Source: Haematobia irritans
Taxonomy: Eukaryota > Arthropoda > Insecta > Diptera > Muscidae
NCBI RefSeq assembly: GCF_050003625.1
Contig: NC_134397.1
Location: forward strand, 219,356,537 to 219,420,536
DNA length: 64,000 nt
Direction of reading: 5' to 3'
Positions 1-11,400 of this stretch are shown here, one piece after another (position 1 is the stretch's first letter; each line of letters opens with the position of its first letter). Position numbers and translations under genes: made by a program. Below the pieces are notes generated by a model that worked only from the letters and a program-made list of their open reading frames with translations, was not told where the DNA came from and ran no database searches.

Positions 1-515
1 AGCCTTGGCTTCGTGAAATCAAATTTACCTGGAATTCAAATACCAAAACTAGTTTAGGTCTACAAACGGCTGTGCGCAATATGGTGTGCACTGATCCATG
101 TTTTAGTATTGGTTCCATATAGAAGGACTATTTATTTGGCTTTTAGTTTGTATTCGATTTGCTTGAAATTCAAAAGCCAGAGGTATTTTAGATCTACAAA
201 CAGCTGTGCTCACTGTGGTGTTTATTGGTCCCTGTTTTGGTGTAGTCCCCATACAGACGGATTTGTCGATTTGACTTCTTGAGTTTCTAGAAATTCGAAT
301 TTTTTTTATCAAAGCTGTTATGCGGATAAAAATGTATATAATTCAAATTTCAAATCATATGTAAGGTATTCTCTTATCGTATTTTCATGCACGCTTAGAC
401 GATAAGATTAGGAATCCTCTAAAACTCAAACAAAAATGGTTCTTGCAAATCCCAAATCTGATGTAGTTTTAAATCAATAATGAATAACTTTATATCCGAA
501 TGTAATAGAATATCA
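1..515 (+). mobile_element. Family C Helentron-like fragment (right part)
   Basis: Diverged copy of the family C central modules and the sequence that follows them. It shares phrases with the better copy at 3484-4732: 'ggtattttagatctacaaac', 'tggtgtagtccccatacaga' and, near 430-470, 'aaaatggttcttgcaaatcc' against 'aaaatggttgttataaatcc' at 4530. The antisense strand contains the module signature Cys/Tyr-Met-Gly-Thr-x-Pro-Lys seen in other C copies. The left end lies outside the window and no right-end hairpin is visible, so this is a partial, old copy. No coding role is supported. Confidence 0.6.
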
Positions 516-533
516 GGGGAGTGGTGTAGAAAC

Positions 534-1240
534 TAGAGGTCTGCACAATTCCATTTGTAAATGAAGAGTACACGTGTACTTGCTACATGAGTACATCTAT
601 TTGAGAGGGTCGCAAAACAATTGGTACACATTTTGATGAACACCAAAAGCCACGAGCAACTTCTTGTTGCTACTCTGATGTCTTCACTACCAACAAACAC
701 ATATTCCTCTTTCTCTCTTATTGAAGTGTACTCAGAGCGATCACGTTGAGTATGTTGCGAGAACAAAGCTTCATAGAGTACTCCATGTACGACGTGCAGT
801 TTCAGAAATACAAAAAACAGTTACTCTCCATAATATATTTTTTCGGTTTGTTATAAAGAACGGCAAACGTTAAGGTCAGTGTGTGACATACATAAATATA
901 TGAAATATGTGACATACATACATATCTATGATGAATAATAATGGAAAGTTTTGCTTCGCATATAACTGAGAAATACTTGTGTGTGGCATATAACTGAGAA
1001 ATACTTGTGGTACCACGCGAAGTGAAGAGAATCCTTGTTGTACTTTTTCTCAAGTACTTGCATTTTTATTGTTTCTTTTTTTCGGAACACATATTTTTTC
1101 GGATAAGTACTTGGTGGTATTTGACAAGCAAGTGTTCTCTTCACTTCACTACTTGCGCTCTGAGAGAAAGACAGTGTATGTACTATATTCGACAGCGAAT
1201 TGCATACATGTAGTGAAAAGTTATTCGATGCAGACCTCTA
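534..1240. mobile_element. hAT-type MITE with perfect 8-bp target duplication
   Basis: The termini are inverted: TAGAGGTCTGCA at 534 and its complement TGCAGACCTCTA ending at 1240. The element is flanked by identical 8-bp repeats GTAGAAAC at 526-533 and 1241-1248, the duplication length typical of the hAT superfamily. The 707-bp interior has no transposase. It contains a short direct duplication of 'catataactgagaaatactt' (about 957 and 986) and GTAC/CACGTG-rich stretches. Non-autonomous. The termini resemble those of the TCACG-rich element at 40598-41094, so the two probably belong to one family. Confidence 0.85.
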
Positions 1241-1248
1241 GTAGAAAC

Positions 1249-2552
1249 GATAGCAAATTGAATTTGGTTGCAATGCATACCAGCTACTAAATTCATTAAT
1301 AATTTAATGCGTCCCATAAAAGCTTTAAACAAAATCAAAATGGCATACTCTTAGCACAGCAGGGTTCTGCCCGAAAATATGCTAAAAAATCGTTCTACTC
1401 CCTCTCTCTCTATCTTAAAACGTATCATTGTAGGTAGAAAAGTAAAATTAGAAAATATTAATATTAAAATATTAAAACGGCGACTTATTGACAATTTCAG
1501 AAAAAAAAATATTTCGGATTCACTTTAAATATTGTGGTATTGTTTGCATTTTTCTTAAAAAAATCTGTTTAGCTTCTATTTACTTTAGTTCTAAAATATG
1601 AACGTTATATCATACCCTATTAATCGCTTGCACCCTTTCCAATTAGTTTTTAGTTTTTTAATTATGTTAAATTTATTATTCCAAGTTGAGTTGCGGATAT
1701 ATACTATCAACTTTTATGCATTATTAATCACTGAGGTTATTTAAAATTTTAAAGCTATTAGTTCATGTCATTGTATATGTCCTTGTTTACACAAAACATT
1801 GCATATTTTGTGGCATATTTAATTTAGTTAAACTAATCAGTGTTTGCGACTCTGTGTGCTTGTTTATTTTTCATAAACAGTTTATTATATAATCGAAAAA
1901 AAAAAAAACAAAAGCAACATAATACCACTATAAATAATTCATTGCAATTAACACTAGAATTTTCTAGATATTTTTTTTATTATTAAGCGAATTAAATTAC
2001 ATTAGTTTTTTTCAACCCTTTTCCCTTGTCCTTCTTTTTAACTTTTTCGAGGTTTGGAATTTTAAACGCTTATAGATGTGCTTCAATTTATTTAATCTGT
2101 AAAATATTTAAATTTCACTCATATCTCATACTTGACTTAAGTGCTCTTAAGAGTTTTCCATGACATTTGCAGTTCACATCTGTTATTGAATTGAAAAACT
2201 GACGCACGCACCCATCTTACATTCACGCAAAGTTATTAAGGGCCCAACACTTGCACTTAGCATTGAGCCAAAAAAAAAACCATACCTCTAAAATTGCCAT
2301 ACACACTCTCAACTAGCAGGAAGGTAAACGAAAAACACAGGATTACTGGGGATATTTTATTTAAATGAGATATTGAGGAAAGCCAACATCCTTTCCGATA
2401 AAGGATAGCTAGTCGAATTTGAAATATAAAGAATATCTTTAAATTTAAAAATACTTATAAAGCATAATTTTAGGATCTGAAAATAATAGATAGCAAAGGG
2501 AAAATAAAATCAGCTTTTATCTCCGTAGTAAAGCGTTATATCATAGAGATTT
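1249..2552. other. AT-rich stretch without recognised feature
   Basis: No coding sequence, RNA gene or repeat family was recognised. The composition is strongly A+T with several A and T homopolymers (for example near 1895-1912), as expected for fly intronic or intergenic DNA. Confidence 0.6.
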
Positions 2553-2565
2553 TAATAAGATGCGT

Positions 2566-2914
2566 TGGGAGCCACCGTGGTGCAATGGTTAGCATGCCCG
2601 CCTTGCATACACAAGGTCGTGGGTTCGATTCCTGCTACGACCGAACACCAAAAAGGTTTTCAGCGGTGGATTATCCCACCTCAGTAATGCTGGTGACATT
2701 TCTGAGGGTTTCAAAGCTTCTCTAAGTGGTTTCACTGGAATGTGGAACGCCGTTCGGACTCGGCTATAAAAAGGAGGTCCCTTTTTCATTGAGTTTAACA
2801 TGGAATCGGGCAGCACACAGTGATAAGAGAGAAGTTCACCACTGTGGTGTCACAAGGGACTGAATAGTCTAAGTGAGCCTGATACATCGGGCTGCCACAT
2901 AACCTAACCTAACC
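2566..2914 (+). mobile_element. tRNA-derived SINE, intact, with target duplication
   Basis: The 5' head is tRNA-like. It has a box A-like TGGTGCAATGG (2579-2589) and a perfect box B GGTTCGATTCC (about 2623-2633), the internal RNA polymerase III promoter elements. It is followed by an unrelated body and a 3' tail of three tandem TAACC units. A 13-bp repeat TAATAAGATGCGT flanks it at 2553-2565 and 2915-2927; its first bases overlap the tail, so the exact length is 10-13 bp. The intact duplication suggests a fairly young retrotransposition, using reverse transcriptase supplied in trans by a LINE (known for SINEs). Related copies: 3183-3261, 13921-14566 and 17629-17948. Confidence 0.9.
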
Positions 2915-2927
2915 TAATAAGATGCGT

Positions 2928-3483
2928 ATTCGTCATAAAGTTTAACATCACTTTAATCCAGGGTCCTTTGACTCAATTTTTATATCCAGTACATCAAACC
3001 TATGGTCGTCACACTACAAAAGTCACTTGCATAAAGAGAAATATGACTTCTATCACCGACATGGATTTTTATATTGAAATTATCGGTTGTCTCTAAACAC
3101 CTCTGTGGGGAACTTCTCTTTTATCACTGACTGTTGCCCCATTCCGTGTGTAGCTCAATGTCAAGGGACATACCATTGAACATTTTTTTTGTGGTCGGTC
3201 GAAACTGGGATTGACCCCAGCTCCTTGCGTATGCAAGGTGGCCAATTGCTTCACAGTGGCTTCATGTAAAATCTAATCAGTTTTGGAGTCGAGGTGCCAG
3301 TGTATAAGAATAGAAACTAATTCCTGTATGCAATACTACATTTCAAGAGGATACGGGGAGCACCTGAAAATATGCAACCGTCTCGACAGAAAATTGCATA
3401 GTAGAAAAATTGGGTTAAGGTCCCTTTTATTCAACCAATGACACTTATGAGGCACTTTTTTGTTGTACCACTAAATACCATAC
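2928..3483. other. Unique sequence with a SINE head fragment
   Basis: No gene was recognised. The only identifiable piece is the reversed SINE head at 3183-3261, listed separately. Confidence 0.5.
3183..3261 (-). mobile_element. SINE 5' head fragment, reversed
   Basis: On the minus strand it reads AGCCACTGTGAAGCAATTGG, then CCTTGCATACGCAAGG, a box B-like GGGGTCAATCCC and CGACCGACCAC, matching the head of the SINE at 2566. The body is missing. The duplicated box B has diverged (GGTCAATCC rather than GGTTCGATTCC), so it is probably inactive. Confidence 0.7.
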
Positions 3484-4732
3484 TTTTTATACCCACCACC
3501 ATAGAATGGTGACGGGGGTATAATAAGTTTGTCATTCCGTTTGTAACACATCGAAATATCGACTTACGACTATATAATGTATATATATTCTTGATCAGGG
3601 AGAAATTCTAAGACGATATAGCCATGTTCGTCTGTCCGCCTGTTTGTCTGTCTGTCTGGCTGTCTGTTGTAACTACGCTACAGTCTTCAATAATGAAGCC
3701 ATCGTGCTGAAATTTTGCACAAACTCGTCTTGTATCTGCAGGCAGGTCAGGTTTTGATATAGTCCCCATATAAACAGACCTCCCGATTTGAGGCCTTGGG
3801 CTTATAGAAACAGTAGTTTTTATCCAATTTATCTGAAATAGGAAATCATGAGGTATTTTGGGACCATAAACAGGTGTGCCAAAAATGGTGAGTATCGATC
3901 CATATTTTGGTATAGCCCCCATATAGACCGATCTCCCGATTTTCCAGAATCCTTAGTTTTTATCCAATTTACCTGAAATAGGAAATCTAGAGGTATTTTA
4001 GGACCATAAAGAGGTGTGCCAAAAATAATGAGTATCGGTCCATGTTTTGGTATAGCCCCCATATCCAGATTTTATTTCTTAGGCTTCTAGAATCCTTAGT
4101 TGTTATGCAATTTGCCTGAATGTAGAAATCTAGAGGTATTTGAGGACCATAAAGAGGTGTGCCAAAAATGGTGAGTATCGGTCCATGTTTTGGTGTAGCC
4201 CCCATATAGACCGATCTCCAGATTTTATTTCTTGGGCTTATAGAAACCGTAGCTTTTATCCAAATTGCCTGAAATTGGAAATCTGGAGGTATTGTAGGGT
4301 TGGGTTTGGGTTTCTAAAAACTGTAGTTTTTATCGATTCTTGAAGGTATAGAAGGCGCACTGATCATGAAAATTGCTTGAAACTGAATATAAAATTTCCA
4401 GATTTTACTTTTTGTAATCATTTAAAAAATGGGGGTGAAAAACTGCAGATTTTGGATATCAAATCAAATTATTTCATCATTTTCGTGTACACTTACAAGA
4501 GATGTTAATGATTCCTCTAAAATTCAAACAAAAATGGTTGTTATAAATCCAGAATGTGATATAGTCTTCATAGGTTAAATCTCTAAATTTATTTTCGGGA
4601 TATGGTTGAACTACTCTGCTTGGGAGAATATCTGCCATCAAACCTCACCTGAAATTTCAAAGGAAACTATAATATTTTCTTCATGGTGGTGGGTTTTTAA
4701 GATTCGGCCCAGCCGAACTTACTACTGTATAC
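3484..4732 (+). mobile_element. Family C Helentron-like element, near complete
   Basis: The left end is TTTTTATACCCACCACCATA, with a nearby self-complementary GGGGGTATAATAA. A GTCY tract (GTCTGTCCGCC... GTCTGTCTGTCTGG) lies near 3626-3666. Several 153-bp modules then begin with 'tagcccccatatagaccgat'-like sequence. The right end has the hairpin TTCGGC-CCA-GCCGAA near 4703. The last bases of the right end (TATACTTGTT) continue at 5040 because a small MITE (4733-5039) interrupts them. No helicase or replication protein is encoded, so the element is non-autonomous. Confidence 0.8.
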
Positions 4733-5039
4733 GCTCAAAAAAAAGTTTACTTGGATCCAAAGATTTTGAACTTCCCTTAAGGATTTTGGTATTAATTCCG
4801 AGCCAAAGATGCTGCTTCTTTAAAATGAAGAAATTTTGTTTTGAAATGTGTTTTAGGGAAAATTAGCCTTAGTTCAAAGACATGCGGAGGGACGCAAATT
4901 TACAAAAATTTGTGTCCTAAATTTAAGGAAAAAACTTTTTGAAGCAAATATTATAAACTTTATTTTAATGAAAATTTCATAAATTTCCCAAATTTTGGGT
5001 TTCGTAATCTTTAATATCACGTAAATATTTTTTTCAGTG
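4733..5039 (+). mobile_element. Small MITE (family D) inserted in the family C right end
   Basis: It starts GCTCAAAAAAAAGTTTAC and ends AATATTTTTTTCAGTG, roughly inverted A/T-rich ends (CRCTSAAAAAAA). The C element reads ...CTGTATAC before it and TATACTTGTT after it, so TATAC (up to TGTATAC, 5-7 bp) is duplicated. That shows a clean insertion. The interior holds 'gacgcaaatt' and 'tgtcctaaatttaaggaaaa' blocks that recur at 13968-14342 and 53345-54640. No coding capacity. Confidence 0.7.
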
Positions 5040-5268
5040 TATACTTGTTATATTTAGTTACCACCTTTGGGTCATATTGCGACCCGTTTTAATTAAATAA
5101 TTTTGTGCCTCAGCATGCAATCGAGCTTATACATTATTTAAACGATTATAATTTTGTGAAGAATTTTTCGTGTCGTTTTCTAAAATTTTTGTGATATTTT
5201 TTCTCCTCATGTGACACTCAGTAACCAATTCCATTTTGAATACCTTTCAATGTTAATTCTTTGAATGT

Positions 5269-5692
5269 TAATTCACGTAAATCGGAGTAAAACTTTTGTC
5301 TCTGTGGTCATATGAATGTAAATCGGGCGAGTAATATATTTAGATCAACTAGACGGCATTATAAATTTTACTGACGTGCAAAATTTAAAGCAAATGCGGG
5401 TAAAATTATAGCGTCTGGGGCCATATAAGTGTATATCGGGCTAATGATATATATGGCAACTATATCTAAATCTGAACCGATTTCAAAATATATACTTCTG
5501 CCAAATTTGAAACATATTGATCTAAATTGCAACCTTTGATTACAAAAAAGTGTTCACCAACAGACGAACAATGCTAGATCGACTTAGGGTCTGGCCCTGA
5601 GCATTATCGCCAAAAGCATCATGTGTCTATCCCGCCCTCTTCTGGATGACATATGTACTAACTTGTAAAACCCCGTTCCAAAATGTGGCCAT
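5269..5692 (-). mobile_element. Old family A fragment (left part, reversed)
   Basis: Diverged match to the left third of family A. It contains the module text 'ggcaactatatctaaatctg', then 'gatcgacttagggtctggcc', 'atcatgtgtctatcccgccc' and 'ccgttccaaaatgtgg', in the same order as in the reversed A element at 38773-39943. The terminal GGGTATAAAAA is lost. Confidence 0.65.
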
Positions 5693-5719
5693 TTGGTACA
5701 GAGGCATTTAATTCCTATT

Positions 5720-6940
5720 TATATGAGAAGCTGTACAGTTTTTGTACCACTTTGTAAAGGAATGTGCTCCTGTTGTTTTGCGGGTAACATTTTTTGTACC
5801 ACTTTTCCGAAAAGTTCAATGATAATACTATCGTGTTACCGTTGAAAATTTCAGAACAGTGGCATATAAATTTCTGTCGCAATATAAAGTGAGACAATGA
5901 ACACTCAATCCCAAGGAATGAGTTTTAATGAAATGGAACTAAAACTTCCATAGAATTCAAATTAATATCAATTTATTTAATTCATATTTTTCCCAATAAA
6001 GAAATGTGACACTTTTTATGCCACTTTTCTGAAAATGAAAGCACCACCTTATACTGCGAATTACATTTGCTTCCCTTTCTTAAAAATTCTCAATGGTAAC
6101 AACGATCGGGGCAGATAGATGGGATATCGATTAAGTTTCAAAGTCTACGATTTTAATGGAGGCTAAATAGTTTATACACCAACGTTTCTGGTATAAATAA
6201 AAAGTAAATTTTTTACTCATTAAGTTTATTAAAAGTATAAAAAAATATTCGGTAATATGTAAACCTGGTTAATTGCCCGAAGTGTTAATCGTTAGAAATT
6301 ATTATGGGGATACAATAATTGTGATTTTACAATTCAATAATATAACACAAAGACATTTGATTCGTAGTTTTCATAAAAAGGTGTGTAATTTTTATGACAC
6401 TTTTTAAAAGAGTTTGCTACCTTTTTTGGGAGTGACACTTTTTGTGCCACTTTTCCGAAATTCTCAAGGTTAACACTTTTCAAAATGAGAATTTCATATA
6501 CATACATAACATACAGATTTAACTTGCTTATTTTATGAGAAGCTGTGTAATTTTTATGCCACAATTTTTGCGAGTGACACTTTTCCAAAGTTCTCATGAG
6601 AGAAGTTGCACATTGTAAATCCTACGGATTGATTTTCAGTGAAATGTATATAAAATTACTGTTGGTCTAATTAAGATCTAATTTGACAAAAATAAAAATG
6701 ATTTCACACTTCCATAGAAATTAATATCTACACATTTAGTTCATATATTTCCCAATAAAATATTTTGATACTTTTATGACAATTTTCTTAAAATGAGCGT
6801 ATCACTTTAAACTTTAAATTATACTTGCTCCCACTTTTTAAAAGTTCTCATTGGTTACATAGATCGGGGTTAGGTTTCACAGCCTTATTGGATAGCAAAT
6901 TTTCTATACACCAAAGTTTCTGATATAAGTGAAAACCAAA
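5720..6940. repeat. Degenerate local repeats with GTGCCACTTTTC motif
   Basis: The phrase 'tatgagaagctgt' followed by 'tttttatgccac'/'tttttgtaccac' appears near 5722 and 6534, with a related phrase near 6370. The block 'cccaataaa...atgcca/acaattttc...gatcgggg...ccaacgtttctggtata' at 5990-6205 is repeated, diverged, at 6750-6930, about 750 bp on. The recurring motif GTGCCACTTTTCYGAAA-TTCTCAA also appears in the spacer of the triplicated unit (40090-40210, 41140-41170). Long AT-biased direct repeats of unknown class; no coding sequence. Confidence 0.55.
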
Positions 6941-6944
6941 CTCC

Positions 6945-8300
6945 TTTTTTTCTGCCACCCTTGTAGACATGTGTATTGCGAAGCTAAAATCCCATACAGA
7001 CATTAGTTCAATACTTCTTACCACCTATATTGTGTTATTAGCATAGAGCTGGACCGTATTTACCACTTAGAACATGCTGTTCTCAAAAGGATCGACCCCC
7101 CAAAATAGTCACAAATCATTCAGTCGTACATTTAGTGCCATACTCAACACTTTTAATATGGCCCCTCACTCCCCATTAAGTTCACAACCGAAAAGCCCCA
7201 GTGTAATATTTTCACATAGACCTGTGTTTACTTGCACATTTTTTTTCGTACAAATGGCCACAACAAACAAAAAGCCAAAGAAAACAATACCAATATCAAC
7301 AACTGCTACCCAATTTGGTCAATACAATGAATGGACGAACCTTACATAAATTTCAACAAATCGTGAATGAAGGTACCTTCAGTTCGATATAGCCTTCATC
7401 AAAGTGTATTTGGGTGTGTGCGTGTGTGTGTGCATGCGTATGTATACCATAGAGGTTTCGATAAACAATTACTATACAGAGGAATTTCTATGGTTCGTTT
7501 TGGCTAATAAATTTCCAACATCTACACACCTTCATATCTGTATAGGCAAAACAATAGAAAATCCCATCATGGTACTTTACACATTTACAATGAAATCTAT
7601 AAAATATTTACAGTGGGTCATCACAAGTGTGGAAAGGCCAAAAACAAAATGACCTTTAATAGACTAATTTAAGATTTGTGGATTTTATAAAATTTCTTAA
7701 TTATCTTCCTTTTCCATATGTAGTCACTGTTCGGCCATCAGTTTGGCCATTAAAAATGACCAGACAGGCTATATTACATGTATAGGTGAAAAAATATTGC
7801 CTATTTTAAGGGGTAATACAGGTCAGAGAACATACACACACTCATATTCCATATCCCCACTAAGAGATCTCTGAGTACAAGTGATGTGTATCAGACACAT
7901 ACTCCCACAGATACACATGATTTACTACTAAACTTAACTTCACTTGGAGGCTTCACTTTTTTGTTTTGCTAAAGTAATACATTGGCCACATAAGAGTACG
8001 GAAGAGAGAATTCGATTTCCCCATTTTTTTTATTTAAAAAGGGAATATAACTTTGTAGTCGTATGAGTTATTTGAGTGTGGGATGGGTTGGGTGTAAATT
8101 TTACATGAAAAATCTGTTGTTCCTGATTCTAAAACGAAGACCGTAACATGCCTTTGATTGCTGTTTTTTTTTTTGGTCAGCTTTGAACCTTTTCCCTTTT
8201 ATTTGGTAGTTTTTGTGGCTTCATTGTGATGTGTTGGTAAAGTCAAGTCACCGTAACGCTATATATACGGTTCAATGAACAACTACTTGAGATTTGATTT
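6945..8300. other. Unique sequence with a GT microsatellite
   Basis: No homologous gene or element was recognised. A GT-rich tract (gtgtgtgcgtgtgtgtgtgc) sits at about 7411-7432. Short open frames at 7074-7349 and 7404-7652 show no recognisable domain and are left uncalled. Confidence 0.5.
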
Positions 8301-8301
8301 G

Positions 8302-8404
8302 TTTTGGAACAGGATATTATAAGTTAGTGTTTATGTTTGCAACACAAACAAAGATAAGATGGACCCATGGTGTCCTTGGCAATAATGCTTAGGGCCGGTT
8401 TCTG
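8302..8404 (+). mobile_element. Family A left-end fragment joined to a family B array
   Basis: It contains 'ggaacaggatattataagtt', 'catggtgtccttggcaataa' and 'tgcttagggccggtttctga', matching positions 20-120 of the A elements at 29143 and 54040. It stops abruptly at about 8405, where B-type 'gttgccactcgagccaaaaa' begins, so it is a chimeric or nested junction. Confidence 0.65.
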
Positions 8405-11400
8405 AGCCCAGTTGCCACTCGAGCCAAAAATTATCTATTAAAATTTGGAGAAAATTTTACCAAAATACTACCAAACGAAGAATTTTATTTATATGGAAAA
8501 TAATGTCAATTTTTTTCTTTCTATAGAAAATAATGTAACATTTTTATTTCTATAAAAATTTTTCTCAAAATTTAATTCATATAGAAAATTTTCTCAAAAT
8601 TTTGTTTTTATAGAAAATTTTTTCAAAATAGTATTTCTACGGAAATTTTTTTCAAAATTTTGTTTCTATTTAAAGTATTGTCAAAATTTCATTTCTATAG
8701 AAATTTTTGTCAACATTTTATTATTATAGAACATTTTTTCAACATTTTACTTACACAGAAAATTTTTTCAATATTTTTGTTTCTATCGAAAACTTTGTCA
8801 AAAATTTATTTTAATGGAAAATGTAAAAATTCTATTTCAATAGAAAATTTTGTCAAATTTTTTTCTGTTGAAAATTTTATAAAATTTCTATTTCTATAGA
8901 AAAAATTTTCAACATTCTATTTCCACAGAAAATTTTGTCAAAGTTTATTCCTATAGAAAATTTTTCAAAATTTCATTTCTATAGAAACATTTTGTCAAAA
9001 TGTATATTGTAAGTTTCTTTTTCTATAGAAAATGTTGTCAAATGTTTATTTCTATAAAAACTTTTCTCAAAATTTTATTCCTATAGAAAATTTTGTCAAA
9101 ATTTTATTTCTACAGAAAAGTTTGTCAAAAATTTATATCTATATAAAATTTAGTCAACATTTTATTTCTATGGAAAATTTTCTCAAAATTTTATTTCTAT
9201 AGAAAATATTGTAGAAACGTTATTTGTAAAGAAAACTTTGTCAAATTTTATTTCTATAGAAAATTATGTCAAAATTTTATTTCTATAGAAAATTTTGTCA
9301 AAAATTTATTTCTATTGAAAAATTTTGGGAACATTTTTATTTCTATAGAAATTTTTATCAAAATTTTATTTTCGCAGAAAATTTTGTTGAAATTTTATTT
9401 CTATAGAATATTTTATCAAAACTTTATTTCTATTGAAAATTTTATTTCTATCGAAAAATTTTGGCAACATTTTTATTTCTATTGGAAATTTTGTCAAAAT
9501 TTCATATACATGGAAAATTTTGTCAAAATTTTATTTCTATAGAAAATTTTGTTAAAATTTTATTTCTACAGAAAATTTTCAAATCAAATTTTTATTTCTA
9601 TAAACAATTTTCCCAAAATTTTATTCCCACAGAAAAGTTGTCAAAATTTTATTTCTACAGAATATTTTGTCAAAAATTTATATCTATATAAAAAATAGTC
9701 AACATTTTATTTCTATGGACAATTTTCTCAAAATTGTATTTCTAGAGAAATTTTTATCAAAATTTTATTTTCGCAGAAAATTTTGTTGAAATTTTATTTC
9801 TATAGAATATTTTATCAAAATTTTATTTCTACAGAATTTTTTATCAAAATTTTATTTCTATAGAAAAATTTTGTTAATATTTATTTCTATAGAAGATTTT
9901 GTCAAAATTTCATATACAATTTTATTTCTACAGAATATTTTGTCAAAAATGTATATCTATATAAAATATTGTCAAAATTTTATTTCTATGGACAATTTTC
10001 TCAAAATTGCATTTCTAGAGAAATTTTTATCAAAATTTTATTTTCGCAGAAAATTTTGTTGAAATTTTATTTCTATAGAATATTTTATCAAAATTTTATT
10101 TCTACAGAATTTTTTATCAAAATTTTATTTCTATAGAAAAATTTTGTTAATATTTATTTCTATAGAAAATTTTGTCAAAATTTTATATACACGGAAAATG
10201 TAGTCAAAATTTTATTTCTATAGAAAAATTTGTCAAAATTTTATTTCTATAGAAAATTTTGTTAAAATTCTATTTCTATAGAAAATTTTGTCAACATTTT
10301 ATTTCTATAGAAAATTTCGTTAGCATTTTATTTGTATAGAAAAATATTATCAACATTTTGATTCGTCTAGAAAATGTTGTCAAAATTTTATTTTTTTGGA
10401 AACCTTTTGCAAAAATTTTATTTCTATAGAAAAATGTTGTCAATATTTTATTTCTATAGAAAATTTTGTCAAAATTGTATTTCTAGAAAATATTGTAGAA
10501 ACTTTATTTCTAAAGAAAATTTTATCAAAACTTTATTTCTATTCAAAAATTTTGGCAACATTTTTTACTTCTATAGAAAATTTTGTCAAAATTTCATAGA
10601 CACGAAAAATTTGGCAAAATTTCATAGACACGAAAAATTTTGTCAAAATTTCATGGACACGAAAAATGTTGTCAAAATTTTATTTCTATAGAAAATTTTG
10701 TTAAAATTTTATTTCTGTAGAAAATTTTGTTAAAATTTTATTTCTATAGGAAATTTTGTCAACATTTTATTTCTATAGAAAATTTTGTCAACATTTTATT
10801 TCTATAGAAAAATATTATAAACATTTTTATTCGTCTAGAAAATTTTGTCAAAATTTTATTTCTTTAGAAACCTAACCTTTTGTAAAAATTTTATTTATAT
10901 AGAAAAATGTTGTCAATATTTTATTTCTATAGAAAATTTTGTCAAAATTGTATTTCTATACAAAAAATTTTGTCAACATTTTATTCCTATAGAAAATTTT
11001 GCCATAATTTGGTTTTTTTATTTTCGCAGAAAATTTTGTTGAAATTTTGTTTCTATAGAATCTTTTAAAAAATTTTGTCAAAATTTATTTCTATAGAAAA
11101 TATTGTAGAAACTTTATTTCTAAAGAAAATTTTTTTCAAAACTTTATTTCTATTGAAATGTTGGCAACATTTTTTACTTCTATAGAAAATTTTGTCAAAA
11201 TTTCATATACATGGAAAATTTTGTCAAAATTTCATATAGACGAAAAATTTAGTCAAAATTTTATATCTACAGAAAATTTTGTCAAAATTTTATTTCTATA
11301 GAAAATTTTGTTAAAATTCTATTTCTATAGAAAATTTTGTCAATATTTTATTTCTATAGAAAATTTCGTCAACATTTTATTTCTATAGAAAAATATTATC

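Noticed and set aside
2572..2648. tRNA gene
   Set aside because: It has box A- and box B-like sequences and a tRNA-like head, but it continues into a repeated SINE body with a TAACC tail and target duplication. The cloverleaf is imperfect.
2897..2915. Telomere-like TAACC repeats
   Set aside because: Only three units, located exactly at the SINE 3' end and bounded by its target duplication; a SINE tail.
7074..7349. 91-codon Ser/Thr/Pro-rich open frame
   Set aside because: No recognised domain or supporting signals; isolated in non-coding sequence.
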